A DNA stretch of 64,000 bases, from the NCBI GenBank assembly GCA_027972325.1, contig JAPMOS010000048.1, forward strand, positions 199,501-263,500. Reading direction: 5' to 3'. Each line of letters starts with the position of its first letter. Within the stretch, counting starts at the first letter, position 1. Positions 1 through 20,408 of this stretch are shown in pieces. Origin of the DNA: Paratrimastix pyriformis. Taxonomy: Eukaryota > Preaxostyla > Paratrimastigidae. The position numbers and the translations under genes are program-made. The notes beneath the pieces were generated by a model. It did not search any database and was not told the DNA's origin. It saw only the letters and a program-made list of their open reading frames with translations.

Positions 1-209
1 TGTGTGTGGGGGGGTGAGTGAGCATGATATGTCTTCGCCCCAAACCTTCGCCCCCCGAAGGCACTCAGGCACGCAGGCGTACAAACAACGCACACATCCG
101 GTGAGGGGAACATCCTGATGTGGGGGGCGTTCAGTTCAGAGAGCGGCATTCAGATGGGCATTCATGGGGGGGGGGGGGGGGGGGGGGGCAGATTCGGATG
201 GGGGGGCAT

Positions 210-7996
<7,787 letters not shown>

Positions 7997-8082
7997 GAAC
8001 TCGATGACACACAAGTCAGAGAGGCTCGCACCCTGTGTGACTCCGCGCTCGCGCAGAAGGGGGAAGAAAATTCTTCTGGAGA
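7997..8082. promoter_or_regulatory. 86-bp shared 5' region between MCPH1-like and V-ATPase D
   Basis: The two start codons face away from each other with 86 bp between them, so both core promoters must lie here or overlap coding sequence. No TATA-like element stands out. The role is inferred from position only. Confidence 0.5.
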
Positions 8083-9151
8083 ATGACGGAGGTTGTGCTT
8101 CCCACTCGGTCTTTAGCATTTGCTTTTTTTGTGAGGCTCGATCCCAGCATGTTTTTCTCTGGCTGTTCCCTCGTGCTTCTCACAGAATGGTGCTGCAGCA
8201 GCAGAAGCTGAAGCTGCTCAGCGCCCAGAAGGGTCATCAGCTTCTGAAGAAGAAGAGTGATGCTCTTGGCGTGAAGTTCCGTCAGATTCTCGGTCAAATT
8301 CTCGAAGTCTGTTCTTGATAGGCTTTTTCCGACCCCATCAATTTTGGACCCTCTCTTTGCTAGGCCAAGAACAAAATGGTTGACCTCCTTAAGACTGCCT
8401 CTTTCTCAATGGCCGAGGTCAAGTATACGGCAGGTGAGATTCGGTCTGTCGATGAGAATGCCCCCATCATCATCTCATCTCGGCTGGTCCCCCCGCTTCA
8501 CAGCCATACCGTCACGGAGAACGTGACCACTGTGACCTCCACGAAAGTGCGCATGCGTTCGGAGAACATTGCTGGTGTGCTGCTCCCCGTCTTTGAGGTC
8601 CTCCAGGAGGGCAACAACGCCCAGGAGGCGGCCGGTCTCGGCCGTGGCGGCCAAAAGATCCAGCAGTGCCGTGACAAGCATATGGAGGCTGTCACCCACC
8701 TGGTGAAGCTGGCCTCTCTCCAGGTCTGGTTTTTGTGGGTGTTGCCCCGGTGGTTGAGATGCCATGGGGGGTTGACCCCGACCCCTGACTCAACCAACCT
8801 CTCCTCGGGGGAATACCCACCCACTCACCCACCCCGCAGACCGCCTTCGCGGCCCTGGATGAGGTGATCAAGATCACCAACCGGCGTGTCAATGCCCTGG
8901 AGTACGTCATCATCCCCCGGGTGGAGGGCCACATCCACTACATCGAGTCCGAGATGAGCGAGATGGAACGCGAGGAATTCTTCCGGCTCAAGAAGGTGCA
9001 GAACGTCAAGAAGCGCCGGGCCATTGAGCAGGCCGCGGCCGAGGCCCGGCAGCTGGCTTTGGAGGCTGCCGCCCCGGCCGCTGAGGGCGGTGCAGGCGCC
9101 GCAGCCTCGGGCATGATGAAGCGGGCCGCGGATGAGGATGTCGTGGTGTAG
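8083..9151 (+). CDS. ATP6V1D: V-type proton ATPase subunit D (V1 central stalk)
   Basis: Subunit D forms the rotating central stalk of the V1 sector with subunit F and couples ATP hydrolysis to proton pumping at vacuole and endosome membranes. I see four exons: 8083-8108, 8186-8306, 8364-8723 and 8840-9151. The tiny first exon (MTEVVLPT) joins exon 2 to give [14 protein letters not shown], matching the conserved FPTRM start of the family. Other family blocks are [54 protein letters not shown] and [11 protein letters not shown]. Length is about 270 residues, normal for the family. The C-terminus is Ala/Glu-rich and ends DEDVVV. Intron donors are GTCTTT, GTCTGT and GTCTGG. Confidence 0.97.
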
Positions 9152-9648
9152 ACAGCCAACACACCTCCATCATCATCCTCCTCCTCCCTCCCTCCACCCC
9201 GCCACACGTCTTTGCCGCCTTTTTTGCCTTCCCCCCTTCTCTCTCCTCTCCCACTCGCGCGCGCACTTCCTCCCTTCTTCCTGCCTTTCACCCCGTTATT
9301 AAGCCGTTCTCCCCCCCTGTCCGTTTTCCTGGCCTCTTTTCGTCACCCGCTAAGTTGGTGGTGCGAGATGCCGGAAGACACTCTGCCCTCGACCTTGACC
9401 TTGGCTTTTGGGGGTTGGGTGGCTTTGGGGGTGGAGAGGAGTTGGGAGGTGCCCACCCAAACAATAGCAAGCGTGGAGGGCGATGGCCTCGGACTGAGCA
9501 ATTTTATCGAACGCCAGTTCATGGGACCTGGGGCCAACAAGATTCATGATGCTCGCTCTTTCAGCCCGGCGGTTGGTGATGAGGACTGGATGTTGATGAT
9601 GAATGAGGACTGGATTGTTGATGATGTTGATGATGTTGGTGATGTTGG

Positions 9649-9682
<34 letters not shown>

Positions 9683-9688
9683 GGTGGA

Positions 9689-9746
<58 letters not shown>

Positions 9747-10164
9747 GGATGATGATGATGATTGGATGATGATGTTGGTGATGATGGTGATGATGGTGGG
9801 GGTGAAGATGTTGATCAACCGAAGAAGTTCGACCAGAGCACGCCGCTGGATTGATGGACGTCGCGTAGTCCATTTGAAAGTCCAACGGGTGAAAAGGTTA
9901 CTCGCGCCTTCGCGCCTTCGGAGGGAGGAAGGGAGGTGGTCGACAGAGCCGCATGTCCGTGAGTGGGTGGGTGGCACAGGACAAGGGCGGCGAGATTGGT
10001 CGAGGGGGCCTGCGCCGTGGTGTACAACACCCAGGGGGCAGGCGGCCACAACCAGGTGTGCCCACCACCAGGCGTCGCACCCAACGCGGCGCCCTTCATC
10101 GTGCCTGCTGTGTCTGCGGCCTGCACGCAGAACGAGTCTGGGCCCGCGTCGAACGGCACCAGGC
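9152..10164. other. Intergenic region between convergent genes, GAT/GGT satellite
   Basis: This lies between the 3' ends of V-ATPase D (+) and MRD1 (-). A GAT/GGT satellite occupies about 9585-9830. I find no conserved protein in the rest; the open frames here have no supporting motif. Confidence 0.7.
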
Positions 10165-13100
10165 TTACTCGTCGTCGCCGGCAGGGGCCGCCCCGCCCGC
10201 ACCGAGCACAACCTTGCCGGCGAGCTTGGCTGCAGCGTCAAAGAGAAGGAGAAGGAGAATGAGAATGAGAATGAGAAATAATCGATTTCAGGAATATGAG
10301 AAGAAAAGGAGAAAGTGAAAGTGAAAGAGAAGTGAAAGAGAAGTGAAAGAGAAGTGAAAGAGAAGTGAAAGAGAAGTGAAAGTATGAGAATGAGAATGAG
10401 AATGAGAATGAGAATGAAAATGAGAATGAGAATGAGAATGAGAATGAGAATGAGAATGAGCAGCAAGCAGCAAGCAGCAGCAGCGTGTCATCGGGTCGGA
10501 GTGTCTGTGGATGTGTGGGTGTGCGGCAGGTCACACGAGTCGCCTTCCCGATCAATGCCAGCTTGGGGGTCGGGATAGGTAGGTGATGTCGGGGGTGAGA
10601 CGGACTCTTCTGCTCGGCCTCCTGAATGGCCCCAAAGTACCTGGCCGTCTTGGCCCGGACGGCCTCCAGGTTGGCGTCCTCCTCGGCGTAGTCCAGCACC
10701 AGGTGGCGCCCGTACAGATGCACGTTGGCCAGCGACTGGATGGCGTTGGCGGCCTCCTGCTCGGTGAGGAACTCGATAAAGGCGAACCCGCGGTGGTCCC
10801 CGTTGGCCTTCTTCGGGATCCGAACCGATTTGACCTCGGCGAAGGTGCTGTCCCGAACAAGGGAACGAGACGAAGGGAAGATTGTAAGCGAATGATGAAA
10901 TGAACACCACAGAGGCGAAGGTGCTGTCCCCGAGCCGGGGAAAAAAAGAAACGAGCCCAAATGCCGTAAAAAGCGAATGAACGAATGAATGAACACACCA
11001 TCACAGGCACCAGACGGGGGGAGGGGTGCAGAAAGGACGACGTGTATGGACAGAAGATGGACGATGTTGAGAGGGACATGTCTTGTGCGCCCTGCTGTGC
11101 TTCCATGTGCAATTCAGAAGCCCCGAGAGGAAAAACAACCAACCCGAACAACAGGTCGTGTCCCAGGTGGTGGTGGGTGGTGGGTGGTGGGTGGTGGGTG
11201 GGTGGTGGGTGGTGGGTGGTGGGTGGGTGGTGGGTGGGTGTGGTGGGTGTGGGTGGTGGGTGGTGGGTGGTGATGGAGTGAGTGCAGACCTGAACAGCTC
11301 GCGCACCTCCTTTGCGGTGGCCTCGAAGGGCACGTTGCGGATGACCAGCTTGGTGTGGCTCTTGCCGGGGCCCGGCTTGATGGGACCCGCGGGCGTCTTG
11401 CGGGCGCCCGTGGTGAGCACGGCGGCTGACCCGGGGGCCGTGGCCGTGGCGGCAGCAGCAGCGGTGCCCGCCGCCCCGGCGCCCACGCGGGCGAAGCGGA
11501 ATTCGATGGTGTGGCCGTCGATGGCGAAGTCCTGTGGAGGGGCGGGGAGGGAGGGAGAGAGAGAGGGTGGAGGGGGCGATCAGAACGTGTCATTCGGATG
11601 AAAGTTGGCCAGTGAGCCTGAGGCACGTGCGCGACACCAGCGCCAAAGCGCCAAAGCGCCAAAGCGCCAAAGCGCCAAAGCGCCAAAGCGCCAGTGCCAG
11701 TGCCAGCACACAGCCACGGGAAGCAAACCGAGGGAGAAGAGCTCCGCGGCAGGACGGACTGCAAGGGTGGTGAGGGCGCGGGTTGCCTCCTCCTTGGAGG
11801 CGAATTCGACGAAACCGAAGCCCATCGTGAGCTGCAGCGGCTGGCCGTCCTCGCCCACCTTGCCGTTCTTGGCCTTCTTCTTGGGCAGTGAGACGCTCCG
11901 CACCTGCAGCGGTGTGTGTGATGATGTGTGTGATGATGTGTGTGATGATGCGTGTGATGATGTGTGTGATGATGATGTGTGATGATGATGTGTGATGATG
12001 TGTGATGATGTATGTGTGATGATGTGTGTGATGGTGTGAAGTGATGATGCGTGATGATGTGTGATGATGTGTGATGATGTGTGATGATGTGTGATGATGT
12101 GTGAGAAGTGATGCCGTGATGATGTGCGATGATGTGCGATGATGCGTGATAATGTGATGTGCGTGGAGTAAAGAGGGAAAGAAGTAACGGGAAAACAAAA
12201 ACCAGAGAGGTAGAAGAGACAGCACGAATGTCACTGTGTGTGATGTGTGTGATGTGTGTCAAGACAGAAAGGGGAAAGTAACGGCAAGAAATGTGCGTGC
12301 GTGTGCGTGTGTGCGAGCGGGTGAGCGCGCAAGAGAAGAGCGAGAGCGGGGGACGCACCTTGAACCCTCTCCTCTGGAGGGCCTTCTGCAGGGCCTCCTC
12401 CCCGGTGGCGAAGGCCACGTTCTTGACGAAGAGCGTGTTGCTCTCGGGCAGGTCCTCCTCGGCCGTTGGGACAACCTTCGGCGCCGCCGCTGGTGGGGGA
12501 GCGGACGGGCGGTGAGTATGTGAGTGGATATCGGCGGTCCAATCATCCCATCATCATCACCACCCAAATCAACCGAATCGCCCGATACAGTCATCCATCC
12601 GATCATCATCATCCATCCGATCATCATCCATTCCATCATCCGATCATCATCATCATCCATCCGATCATCATCATCATCATCATCATCCGATCATCATCAT
12701 CATACGATCATCATCATCAACCGATCATCATCATCATCCAAGCATCATCATCATTGTCACCATCATCATCGTCACCATCATCGTCACCATCAGCAGAGCA
12801 CCAGAGGCTGGAGGTGGCGGACCGATCTGCATGGCGGCCGGGGCGAACTCGAGCAGGAGGGGCGCATCCAGGTACCGCTTGAACGACAGGGACCGGAAGG
12901 CCTTCCGCGCGCTCTCCTGTGGGGTGAGGCGGGCGCAGGGGGCGGCCGGAGGGGAGTGGCGGAGATGGCGATGATCGGGGTGCGTCGAACCACCGAAGAA
13001 CACGAATGCCCTTGCATTTACAATCGATCGTGGTGAGGGAGGAAGAGGGCCGCGAGGGGGCCATTCCGGACCTTCTCCGCGAACTCGACCAGGGCGATCA

Positions 13101-15880
13101 GCTTGCTGGGCGGCATCAGGAACTGCGCGCCCATGCCCCGCCGGTGTCAAGACGGACATGATGCGGGGTGCGTCAAACCCAACAGCACATCACCATCACC
13201 AACAATGGGCATGTCATCATCACCAACAATGGACACATCACCGATGAGCACATCATCAATGAGTCGGGTGGCGCAGCTACCGACCCGGTTGACTTGACCG
13301 CAGCCGGCACAGAGCTTCTCCAACTCCCGCGCGTCGGCGTCGTGGGACAAGTTCTTCAGCAGCAGGGTCGTCTCGCTGCGCTGGGACAGCTCGAAGGGGG
13401 TCTCGTCCGGGAAGCTCACGCCCTCCTGCGGTGCGGTGATGACGCCGACCCCGAGGCGGAGGGGCGAGGGCGGGGGGAGAGAGGTGAGTAGCGCGCCCAC
13501 ACATCCCCACGTCCACCCAGCCTCAACAAGTCCCTCACCTGCCCGTCCGCTGGTCATCACCATACAACACAGGAATCCGGACCTGCTCCAGGTAGGCGCG
13601 TGTCTGGGTCACCACATCGGCCTCGGCCAGGGCCATACGGGCGGCCATGCTGGTGCGCCCATCCCGGTCGAGCAGCTGGCTCCGCGAAATCTGGTGCTTG
13701 GCCGCGGCCGCGCCCACGGCTGCCTCCGCCTGGAATGCGTCGAGTGCGGTGATGAGAGGTGTCAAGTGGGCAATGACACCATCTACGCCCCCCTCTCGCC
13801 GCCGTCATCACCGTCATCCAGTCATCATCAGCAGCAGCCAATCAGCAACATCATCACCATCACCGCCACCATCATCCGCTCCCCCCCCCCCCCCCCCTTC
13901 GCCCATAATCATTGTGTTTCGCACCCCCCCGCACGGACCCGCACAAAGAGCGAATTCCACGCGGTCTCGCTCATGCTGCGCTGCTTGAGCTTGGCCCGGT
14001 GCTCCTGGCGGAAGTTGGGGTCGCCCGCTTGGCCTCGCCCTCCTTGGCGGGCTCCGCGCCCTCCCCGCCCTCCTGCGGCTCGCCACCCGCTGCCCCTCCG
14101 GTCCCCGTCGAGGTGGCCGTGGCGGAGGTGTTGGGCTGGGCGGGCAGGATGTGCAGCAGGCGACCCTGGAAGAAGGTCCCGTCCAGGTCTTGGTACGCCT
14201 GTGCGGAGGGGGAGGGATGGAGAGAGCAGAGCGATGTAAGGATGAGCCGGGGACAAAACGGGCAACAACGCAGATTGAGAGTTCGATCAACTGCCACCAC
14301 CTCCTCCCCTCCCCCCACCACCACCACCACCACCACCACCACCACCACCACCCTGGAGAACAGGACAAGAACAGGCACAGGGTTGAACGACCTCATGGGC
14401 GCCACAAAACAAGGACGCGGGAGCATCGCATACATTCCAAACAGGGGCCTGGAGGGGCGGTAGAAGAAGGTGGCTGCAGGGGGGACGAACCTTCAGCGCT
14501 TGCTGGGGTTGGCGAACTGAACAAAGGCAATACCGCGGGCCTGGTTGGTGGCCCGGTCCTTCGAGATGTGCACCTGGAACCAGATCGGGGGGGGGGGGGG
14601 GGGTAGAGGTGGTTGGTTGGTTGGTTGGTTGGGGGGGGGGGGGGGGGGGGATGGAGGGAGGAGGAGAGGATGAGGAGGGGAGGAGGAGGAGGGAGGGGAG
14701 GGGAGGGGATGGAGGAGGGAGGGGGGAGGAGAGGAGGAGGAGGGAGGGATGAAGGGGGCAAGCCAAAGGTGAGCGGGAGCATTTCGACGGGACGAGCAAC
14801 CAGGCTGGCGGGCTGCAGTGAGGGGCCATCCCACCAGCCCATCTCCGCTTCCATACCCCCCCCCCCCCCCCCCCACCTCCCCCCCACCCCCCCACCCCCA
14901 CCCCCCCCACCCCCACCCCCCCACGCGACGACAGACATCTTGGAGGGCCCCGTACGACGCGAAGAGGCGCCTGAGGTCCTCCTCGCTGATGGAGAAGAGC
15001 AGGTTGCGCAGGAAGAGGCGCCCCGTCTCGGCGATCAGCGAGGGATCCACCTGTGAGATGCGAACAGGACCCCGATGGGAGCAAAGGGCAGAGGTGAGTG
15101 GAAGCAGGCAGTTGCTTGTTTGTTGGGAGTCCACCAACTGGCATATGCGCGCAGGTTTTCTCTGGCGGGGGGGGCCCAAGAGGCGGCAGACGGACCTCCT
15201 TCATGTCCTGCAGGGACTTCTTGCCCTCCTTGGCTTTCTTCCGTTTGTCGCGCTTCTTGTCGGCGGCGGCCCCCGGGGCGCCGGGGCCCTTGTGCTCCTG
15301 CTGCTCCTCATCCTCATCCGCCTCGTCGCCTTCCGCCTCCTGCTCCTCCTCCTCCTCCTCCTTGTCCATCGCAGCCGCCCCCTCCTGCTCCTCCTCTTCG
15401 CCCTGCGGTTCCTCATCGGCCGCGGGGGCATCGTCATCACCATCCTCCTCCTCCGCATCCTTCGCGCCCTTGGCGGACTTGGGGGCCTTGCCAGCGGGCT
15501 GCTTGGGCGCATCCGGGTCGAAAACGTCGTCGTCGCCGTCGTCCTCGCCCCCACTGGGCTCCTCCTCCTCGCCGTCGCCCTTGCGGGCCCGCTTTTTGGA
15601 GGCCGGCCGGTCCTCGTCCTCGAAGGGCAGGGCGGCCCCTTCCTCAGGCTCCCTGGGAGGAAGACGCGCCATGAAGCGACGAACGAGTGAAGTGAGGTGG
15701 AGGCGGAGGTGGTGAGCGAGCACAGACTTCGATTTCCCGGGGCGTTCGTGCTTCTGGCCAGCGGCAGCCAGGGGCAGGGAGGACTCGTCGTTCGCCCAGT
15801 AGGGCAGCTTCGACTGGGCGCTGAGCACTGCAGAAGAGGACAAAACGATCGATGAGAAACAGGCGATTGGATGAAAAGCA

Positions 15881-15911
<31 letters not shown>

Positions 15912-16744
15912 ACACCACCCACACCCCCATTCAAGGGGTCAGTGAGTCGCGGCATCCCTCGTCCTTGGGGTGATCAGCCCGGGGCGGGTGCGACGGACTC
16001 TTCAGGGCCTCCCGATCGGTGATGCCCTTCTTCTTCTTCCCGCCAGCGCCGGCCTCGTCTTCCTCTTCATCCACGTCGTGCAGTTTCGCGAGCAGCTCGG
16101 CACGCTTCTCCTGCAGCGTCGATGAGGCCTGCTTCTGTTCGTGGCGTTCCGCCTGAATCATGGCGCGTTTCTAAAGTAAAAACAACAACAACAACAACAA
16201 AAAAAAAAAAACGGGCGTGTGGTGTGTCAGTTTCGATGTGGGGATGGAGAAGATGGGGATGGAGCACCCGCGCATCTGAAGAAAATAGGTGGATGGTGGG
16301 GAGGGAGAGGGTGCGTGATTCGGTGGTGATGACGACCTTATCCTCAAGCCGCTTGCGCAGCTCCGTGGAATACTTGCTGTAAGGCTTGGCGAGCTTGTCG
16401 TCACCCACCTGAAAGCGGGATCACAGATATATAGTCGAGAAACACAGAAGGGACAGACAGGCTTGGCAGGCTCAACGCTGATACGAGCAGTATCGATGAA
16501 AGTCTTGTTAAAGTATTTGATGGCCTGCTCAGCAGCCTCGGAATCTTTCATTCCGATGAAACCGAACTTACGAGACTGACCGGACCTGTACAAACAAAAT
16601 GGGAAACCCGTCCATGAGCCAGGGGACAGACTTGGTGCGCATGATCTTGGCGTCTGTGACAACGCCCATTTGTTCGAAGTGCTGGCGCAGCTTTTCTGGA
16701 GTCAAGTAGGCTGGAAGGTTTTTTACGATCAAACGGGTGCTCAT
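10165..16744 (-). CDS. MRD1: Multiple RNA-binding domain protein MRD1/RBM19
   Basis: MRD1/RBM19 binds pre-rRNA in the nucleolus and is needed for early 18S cleavages in the small-subunit processome. Eighteen exons can be joined: 16744-16632, 16585-16459, 16408-16337, 16170-15999, 15827-15728, 15652-15196, 15050-14937, 14573-14491, 14198-13939, 13729-13583, 13425-13285, 13122-13072, 12916-12823, 12489-12359, 11903-11760, 11531-11290, 10847-10606 and 10229-10165, giving about 918 residues. Five RRMs, as in yeast MRD1: RRM1 ([25 protein letters not shown]), RRM2 ([17 protein letters not shown]), RRM3 ([20 protein letters not shown]), RRM4 ([27 protein letters not shown]) and RRM5 ([38 protein letters not shown]). 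A long acidic/basic linker follows RRM1. Two one-base frame breaks (near 14508 in exon 8 and near 14028 in exon 9) fall in C or G runs inside otherwise conserved sequence. Confidence 0.95.
10245..10460. repeat. GAGAAT / GTGAAAGAGAA satellites in last MRD1 intron
   Basis: (GAGAAT)n and (GAAGTGAAAGA)n arrays lie between MRD1 exons 17 and 18. Confidence 0.95.
11160..11275. repeat. GGTGGGT-rich satellite, MRD1 intron
   Basis: Degenerate GGTGGGTGGTGGGT units fill the start of the intron between MRD1 exons 16 and 17. Confidence 0.92.
11905..12290. repeat. TGTGATGATG satellite plus a dispersed intronic repeat copy
   Basis: A TGTGATGATG array (about 11915-12150) is followed by a copy of a dispersed intronic repeat (about 12165-12240, plus a partial copy to about 12290). 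Read on the minus strand the copy is GTGACATTCGTGCTGTCTCT and then CCTCTCTGGTTTTTG, close to the copies at 31158-31470. Confidence 0.85.
12538..12795. repeat. ATCATC satellite, MRD1 intron
   Basis: ATCATCATCCATCCG-type units lie between MRD1 exons 13 and 14. Confidence 0.95.
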
Positions 16745-16868
16745 CTTGGAGGAGGAACACAGAGATGGAGCAAGCCGGCTCTTGAACTCAAACCCCTGGG
16801 GCGAGTGGACTAACTCGGCTTTGTTTCTGCTCGTCGGTTCTCCAACACAAAAGCCCACAAAGTTGCCG
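16745..16868. promoter_or_regulatory. 124-bp shared 5' region between MRD1 and the DMT transporter
   Basis: Two divergent start codons (16744 minus, 16869 plus) leave 124 bp for both promoters. Inferred from geometry only. Confidence 0.45.
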
Positions 16869-17861
16869 ATGAAATTGCGACAAAGACTCCTGTCACTACC
16901 GCCCAAATTTTTTACTGTTCTCGCCCACATCTCTTGTTGCACTTCTCTTTTCCTCTGGGCCGGGTACATGCTCCTTCTGCGCTCGGTGATGGCACACGGG
17001 TTGATGTCTCGCTTCGATCCAGTTATTTTTGCCTTCTTTCGAATGGTTGGCTCGGGTACTTTTTTCTCTGTCTTTCCCCTCCTCTCCCCGTCGTCGCGTA
17101 AGCAACTCTGTCGTAAGGACTGGAAAGATTGGCTCTTCTTTATTTTGGTTGGGTTCTCCTCGATCTATGTAAATCAACTGACTTTCATTGCTGGTCTGTC
17201 CAACCCTTGGGCAAACCCCTGACCCATCTTCCCCCCAATCCAGCACATACCTACCTTCCCGCCTCCAAAGTCGCCCTCTTCTCTGTCGTTGGCCAGACCA
17301 CGGCGATGCTCGTTGCGTTTTGTCTCCGTTCGGAGCGCTTCTCTTGGTTCCGGCTTGGCGGGATGCTGTCAGCCGTGACGGGGCTATGTCTGCTCATCGA
17401 GTGGGACCAGATGGGCGGCCTGTTCGATTCGGACGAGCTGGTGGGGGATCTGATCATGCTGTCTGTGACTCCAACCCCCTGGCCACATCCGCAACGTCAC
17501 CCCATTTCGGATTTTCATCCCCGGCAGGGTCAACGTCATCAATTCCGGCTGTTACATCCATGGCATCAAGCTGGTCGTGGAACGTGTGCCGGTCTGTTGG
17601 ATGTGCGCCTGCCCGCCTGTCCGCCTGTGCACATGTGGCTGTGCCTGCGTGTGTGTGTGTGTGTGGGGGTGGATATGCCTCGCACCCGGTGCACTGCTCA
17701 CTGCAGCCCGGCGAAGCAGCACCAGTGTTGATTTATGCTGGCGGGTTGCTGTCCTGTTGTCGTTTGTTGCTCTCTCCCGGCAGCGCGTCGTCACTGAACG
17801 CCCATGACGACGGGTGTCGAGGGAAATCCATCATGAATGCACCTTTCCCTCATCCTGCATC

Positions 17862-17892
<31 letters not shown>

Positions 17893-18279
17893 ACACGCAC
17901 AGCCCCTGGTTGCCAACATGTGGATGAGCCTCACGGCGGTGCTGTTCATCGTGCCGACCTCGCTGTTCAGCTGGGGTTCCTTCGTGGGCAGTGCCCCGCC
18001 CGCGGCCGGCTGGTGGTCGATCGGCTACGCGGTGCTGCTGGTCTCGGTGCTGGGCTACTTCATGATATCCTTCCACAACCGCCACCTGCCCGCCACCGTG
18101 ACGGCCCTCTGGGGGCCGGCCAGCCCTTGTGGTGGTGCTGCTGGCCGTGCTCTGCCTGGGCGAGTCCTTCAACTGGCACTACTGTCCGTCCCGCCCCCCC
18201 CCCCCCCCCCCCCGCCTGTGATGATCTTGCTGCTTGGATGAGGATGTTGATGATCTTGATGATGTTAATGATGATTGGA

Positions 18280-18376
<97 letters not shown>

Positions 18377-18416
18377 GGATGATGATGACTGGATGATGAC
18401 TGGATGATGATGGTGG

Positions 18417-18450
<34 letters not shown>

Positions 18451-18551
18451 GGTGGTGGTGGTGATGGTGATGGTGGTGATGGTGATGGTGGTGATGATGA
18501 TGACTGGATGATTGATGATGACGATGACTGAATGGATGATGATGATGATGC

Positions 18552-18592
<41 letters not shown>

Positions 18593-19210
18593 CGCCCGCG
18601 CGCATGCCAGCCCAACGTCCCCTCCCCCGTCCCGTTCAATCCCCCTGCCGTCACTGACTCTCACCACCCGCCCGGCATCCATCCACCCCGCTGCAGGGGC
18701 CGCGCTCCCCTTCATGGCCGCAAGCGTCTCCCTGCTGGTCTACGCCAAGTGGCGCGACACGGGCGCGCGCCGCACTCTGGAACGCCAGCAGCTGCTGATG
18801 CACCACCTCAGCCAGGCGCCCTCGCTCGCCCTCATGCCGACCGAATCGCCCTCGGCCGACGTGGCGGCCGTCTTTCGCCATCCCCCCGCGGCAGGCCAGC
18901 CGCTCCCGACGCCCCCGCACCCCGTCACGCCCTCGCCGCCCAGCTACGGATCGATGGGCGACGGGGTGGCCACACCCCCGCTTGGCGGCCCCAGTGCCGG
19001 CAGATCGGTGGACCTTGCCGAGGGCGGTGCCACGACCATCACCGGCCCGATGATGTACTACCAGGTGCGTGCCGTCCTTCCCGCCCGCCCACCGGCCTGC
19101 TCACCCCCCACGCCACACGCGCACGTCATTTCTTCCTGTCCGATTGATCACTTCGCGCATACCGTGTCGGCATGCCACACACACGCATCATCATCCAGTC
19201 GTCGTCGTCG

Positions 19211-19259
<49 letters not shown>

Positions 19260-19377
19260 ATCAGGCATCATCATCATCATCCAATCAGGCATCATCATCA
19301 TCCAATCATCATCATCCAATCAGGCATCATCACCCAATCATCATCATCCAATCATCATCATCATCCAATCATCATTC

Positions 19378-19410
<33 letters not shown>

Positions 19411-19578
19411 CTTTCTAATGACCGTGCTCTCCGCGCCGAAACTCATTACGAGGCCTGGCCTGACCCAAAATCCTCACCCAACTCCATCATCCAACTCTAT
19501 CATCGTGCGCCCACCTGATTCAGCCGTGCATCATTTGATCGACCCCGCTTGTCCGATTGATCAGTCCTTTGCTTCACA

Positions 19579-19623
<45 letters not shown>

Positions 19624-20159
19624 ATCGTCATCATCATCATCATCATCCAGTCATCATCATCATCATCATCACCATCATCATCATCAACATCACCATCATC
19701 ATCATCAACATCATCATCAACATGGCATTGCTTGCACCCGCCACATGATCCCCGTCCGTTCGTTTCCTCCCTCCCCCCCTTCGTCACCCGCAGGGCGACC
19801 CCGTCACGCCTCCCACCATCAGCCCTCCCCCTCAGCCAGTCCCCGTTCCCGTCCCGGCCGCCCCCGTCCTCCCCGCCCCCGCCCCTGCCCCCGTCCCCTC
19901 GGCCGGCGGCCCCGGGCCCGCCATGGGTCCCCCGGGCGCCACCCCGCACTCCCTCCTGCTCTCCCGGGGCAGCTTTCGTCGGGTGCCCTCGGTCGTTCTG
20001 GCCCAGCTCTCGCAGAACATGTCCCGGAGCCCCAGTTACGGCGAGGACCTGAGCGCGGGCGCCGTCCAGCGGACAAGCAGCCTCTCCAGTATGACCAGCG
20101 CAAGCAGCTACGAAGACCCGCCTGCCGCGCGGGCCACGGTGCGCTACATGACGGGGTGA
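16869..20159 (+). CDS. Drug/metabolite-type (EamA-like) multi-spanning transporter
   Basis: Six exons are supported: 16869-17193, 17244-17460, 17528-17583, 17903-18183, 18697-19063 and 19794-20159. They give about ten hydrophobic segments in two EamA-like halves. The first half includes [34 protein letters not shown] and [16 protein letters not shown] with [13 protein letters not shown]. The second half starts [17 protein letters not shown] and ends [19 protein letters not shown], then [18 protein letters not shown] Pro/Ser-rich cytoplasmic-type tail of about 240 residues follows. The LGE motif near the end of each half is typical of the superfamily; the substrate cannot be told. A one-base excess in a G5 run near 18111 breaks the frame just before [13 protein letters not shown] and looks like a sequencing error. 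Satellites occupy 18240-18600, 19195-19410 and 19575-19725 in the introns. Confidence 0.82.
18240..18600. repeat. (TTG)n and GAT/GGT satellites, intronic
   Basis: A pure TTG array (about 18280-18377) is followed by mixed GAT/GGT units in intron 4 of the transporter gene. Confidence 0.96.
19195..19725. repeat. ATC satellites, intronic
   Basis: Two ATC-rich arrays (about 19200-19415 and 19578-19725) lie in intron 5. A short unique motif, tgtccgattgatcagtcctt, sits between them near 19549. Confidence 0.95.
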
Positions 20160-20176
20160 GATACCCACACGGCCCC

Positions 20177-20408
20177 CCCGATGGATGCATCCCCACCCGC
20201 TCGTGTGTCGAAACCACCAAGCAAGTGGGGGATTGGAAGGTGTGCCCCCAGGCGCACAAACTGCGCGCGGAAGGGAAGGGGCCCACGAGGCTTAACGCTG
20301 ACTGGCCCAACGCTGGAGGGCGCGAAGAGGCTGGGAGCTGGAGGCCGACCGGCCGAACTTTTGAGCCTTTTTCTCTGAGTCAACGAATGCAGACTACTGT
20401 ATATGATC
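20177..20408 (+). repeat. Dispersed repeat, copy 1 (left of Fic gene)
   Basis: This is about 230 bp closely similar to 22548-22765, with shared blocks cccacccgctcgtgtgtcga, gcgcacaaactgcgcgcgga and gagcctttttctctga. It lies just 3' of the transporter gene, in the same orientation as copy 2. Family unknown; no coding potential or terminal inverted repeat seen. Confidence 0.85.

Noticed and set aside
8150-8190. V-ATPase D starting at the ATG at 8187
   Set aside because: An upstream 26-bp exon restores the conserved LPTRM sequence and a proper donor.
9212-9769. 185-codon plus-strand frame after V-ATPase D
   Set aside because: Low-complexity Pro/Leu start and poly-Asp satellite end, no conserved motif.
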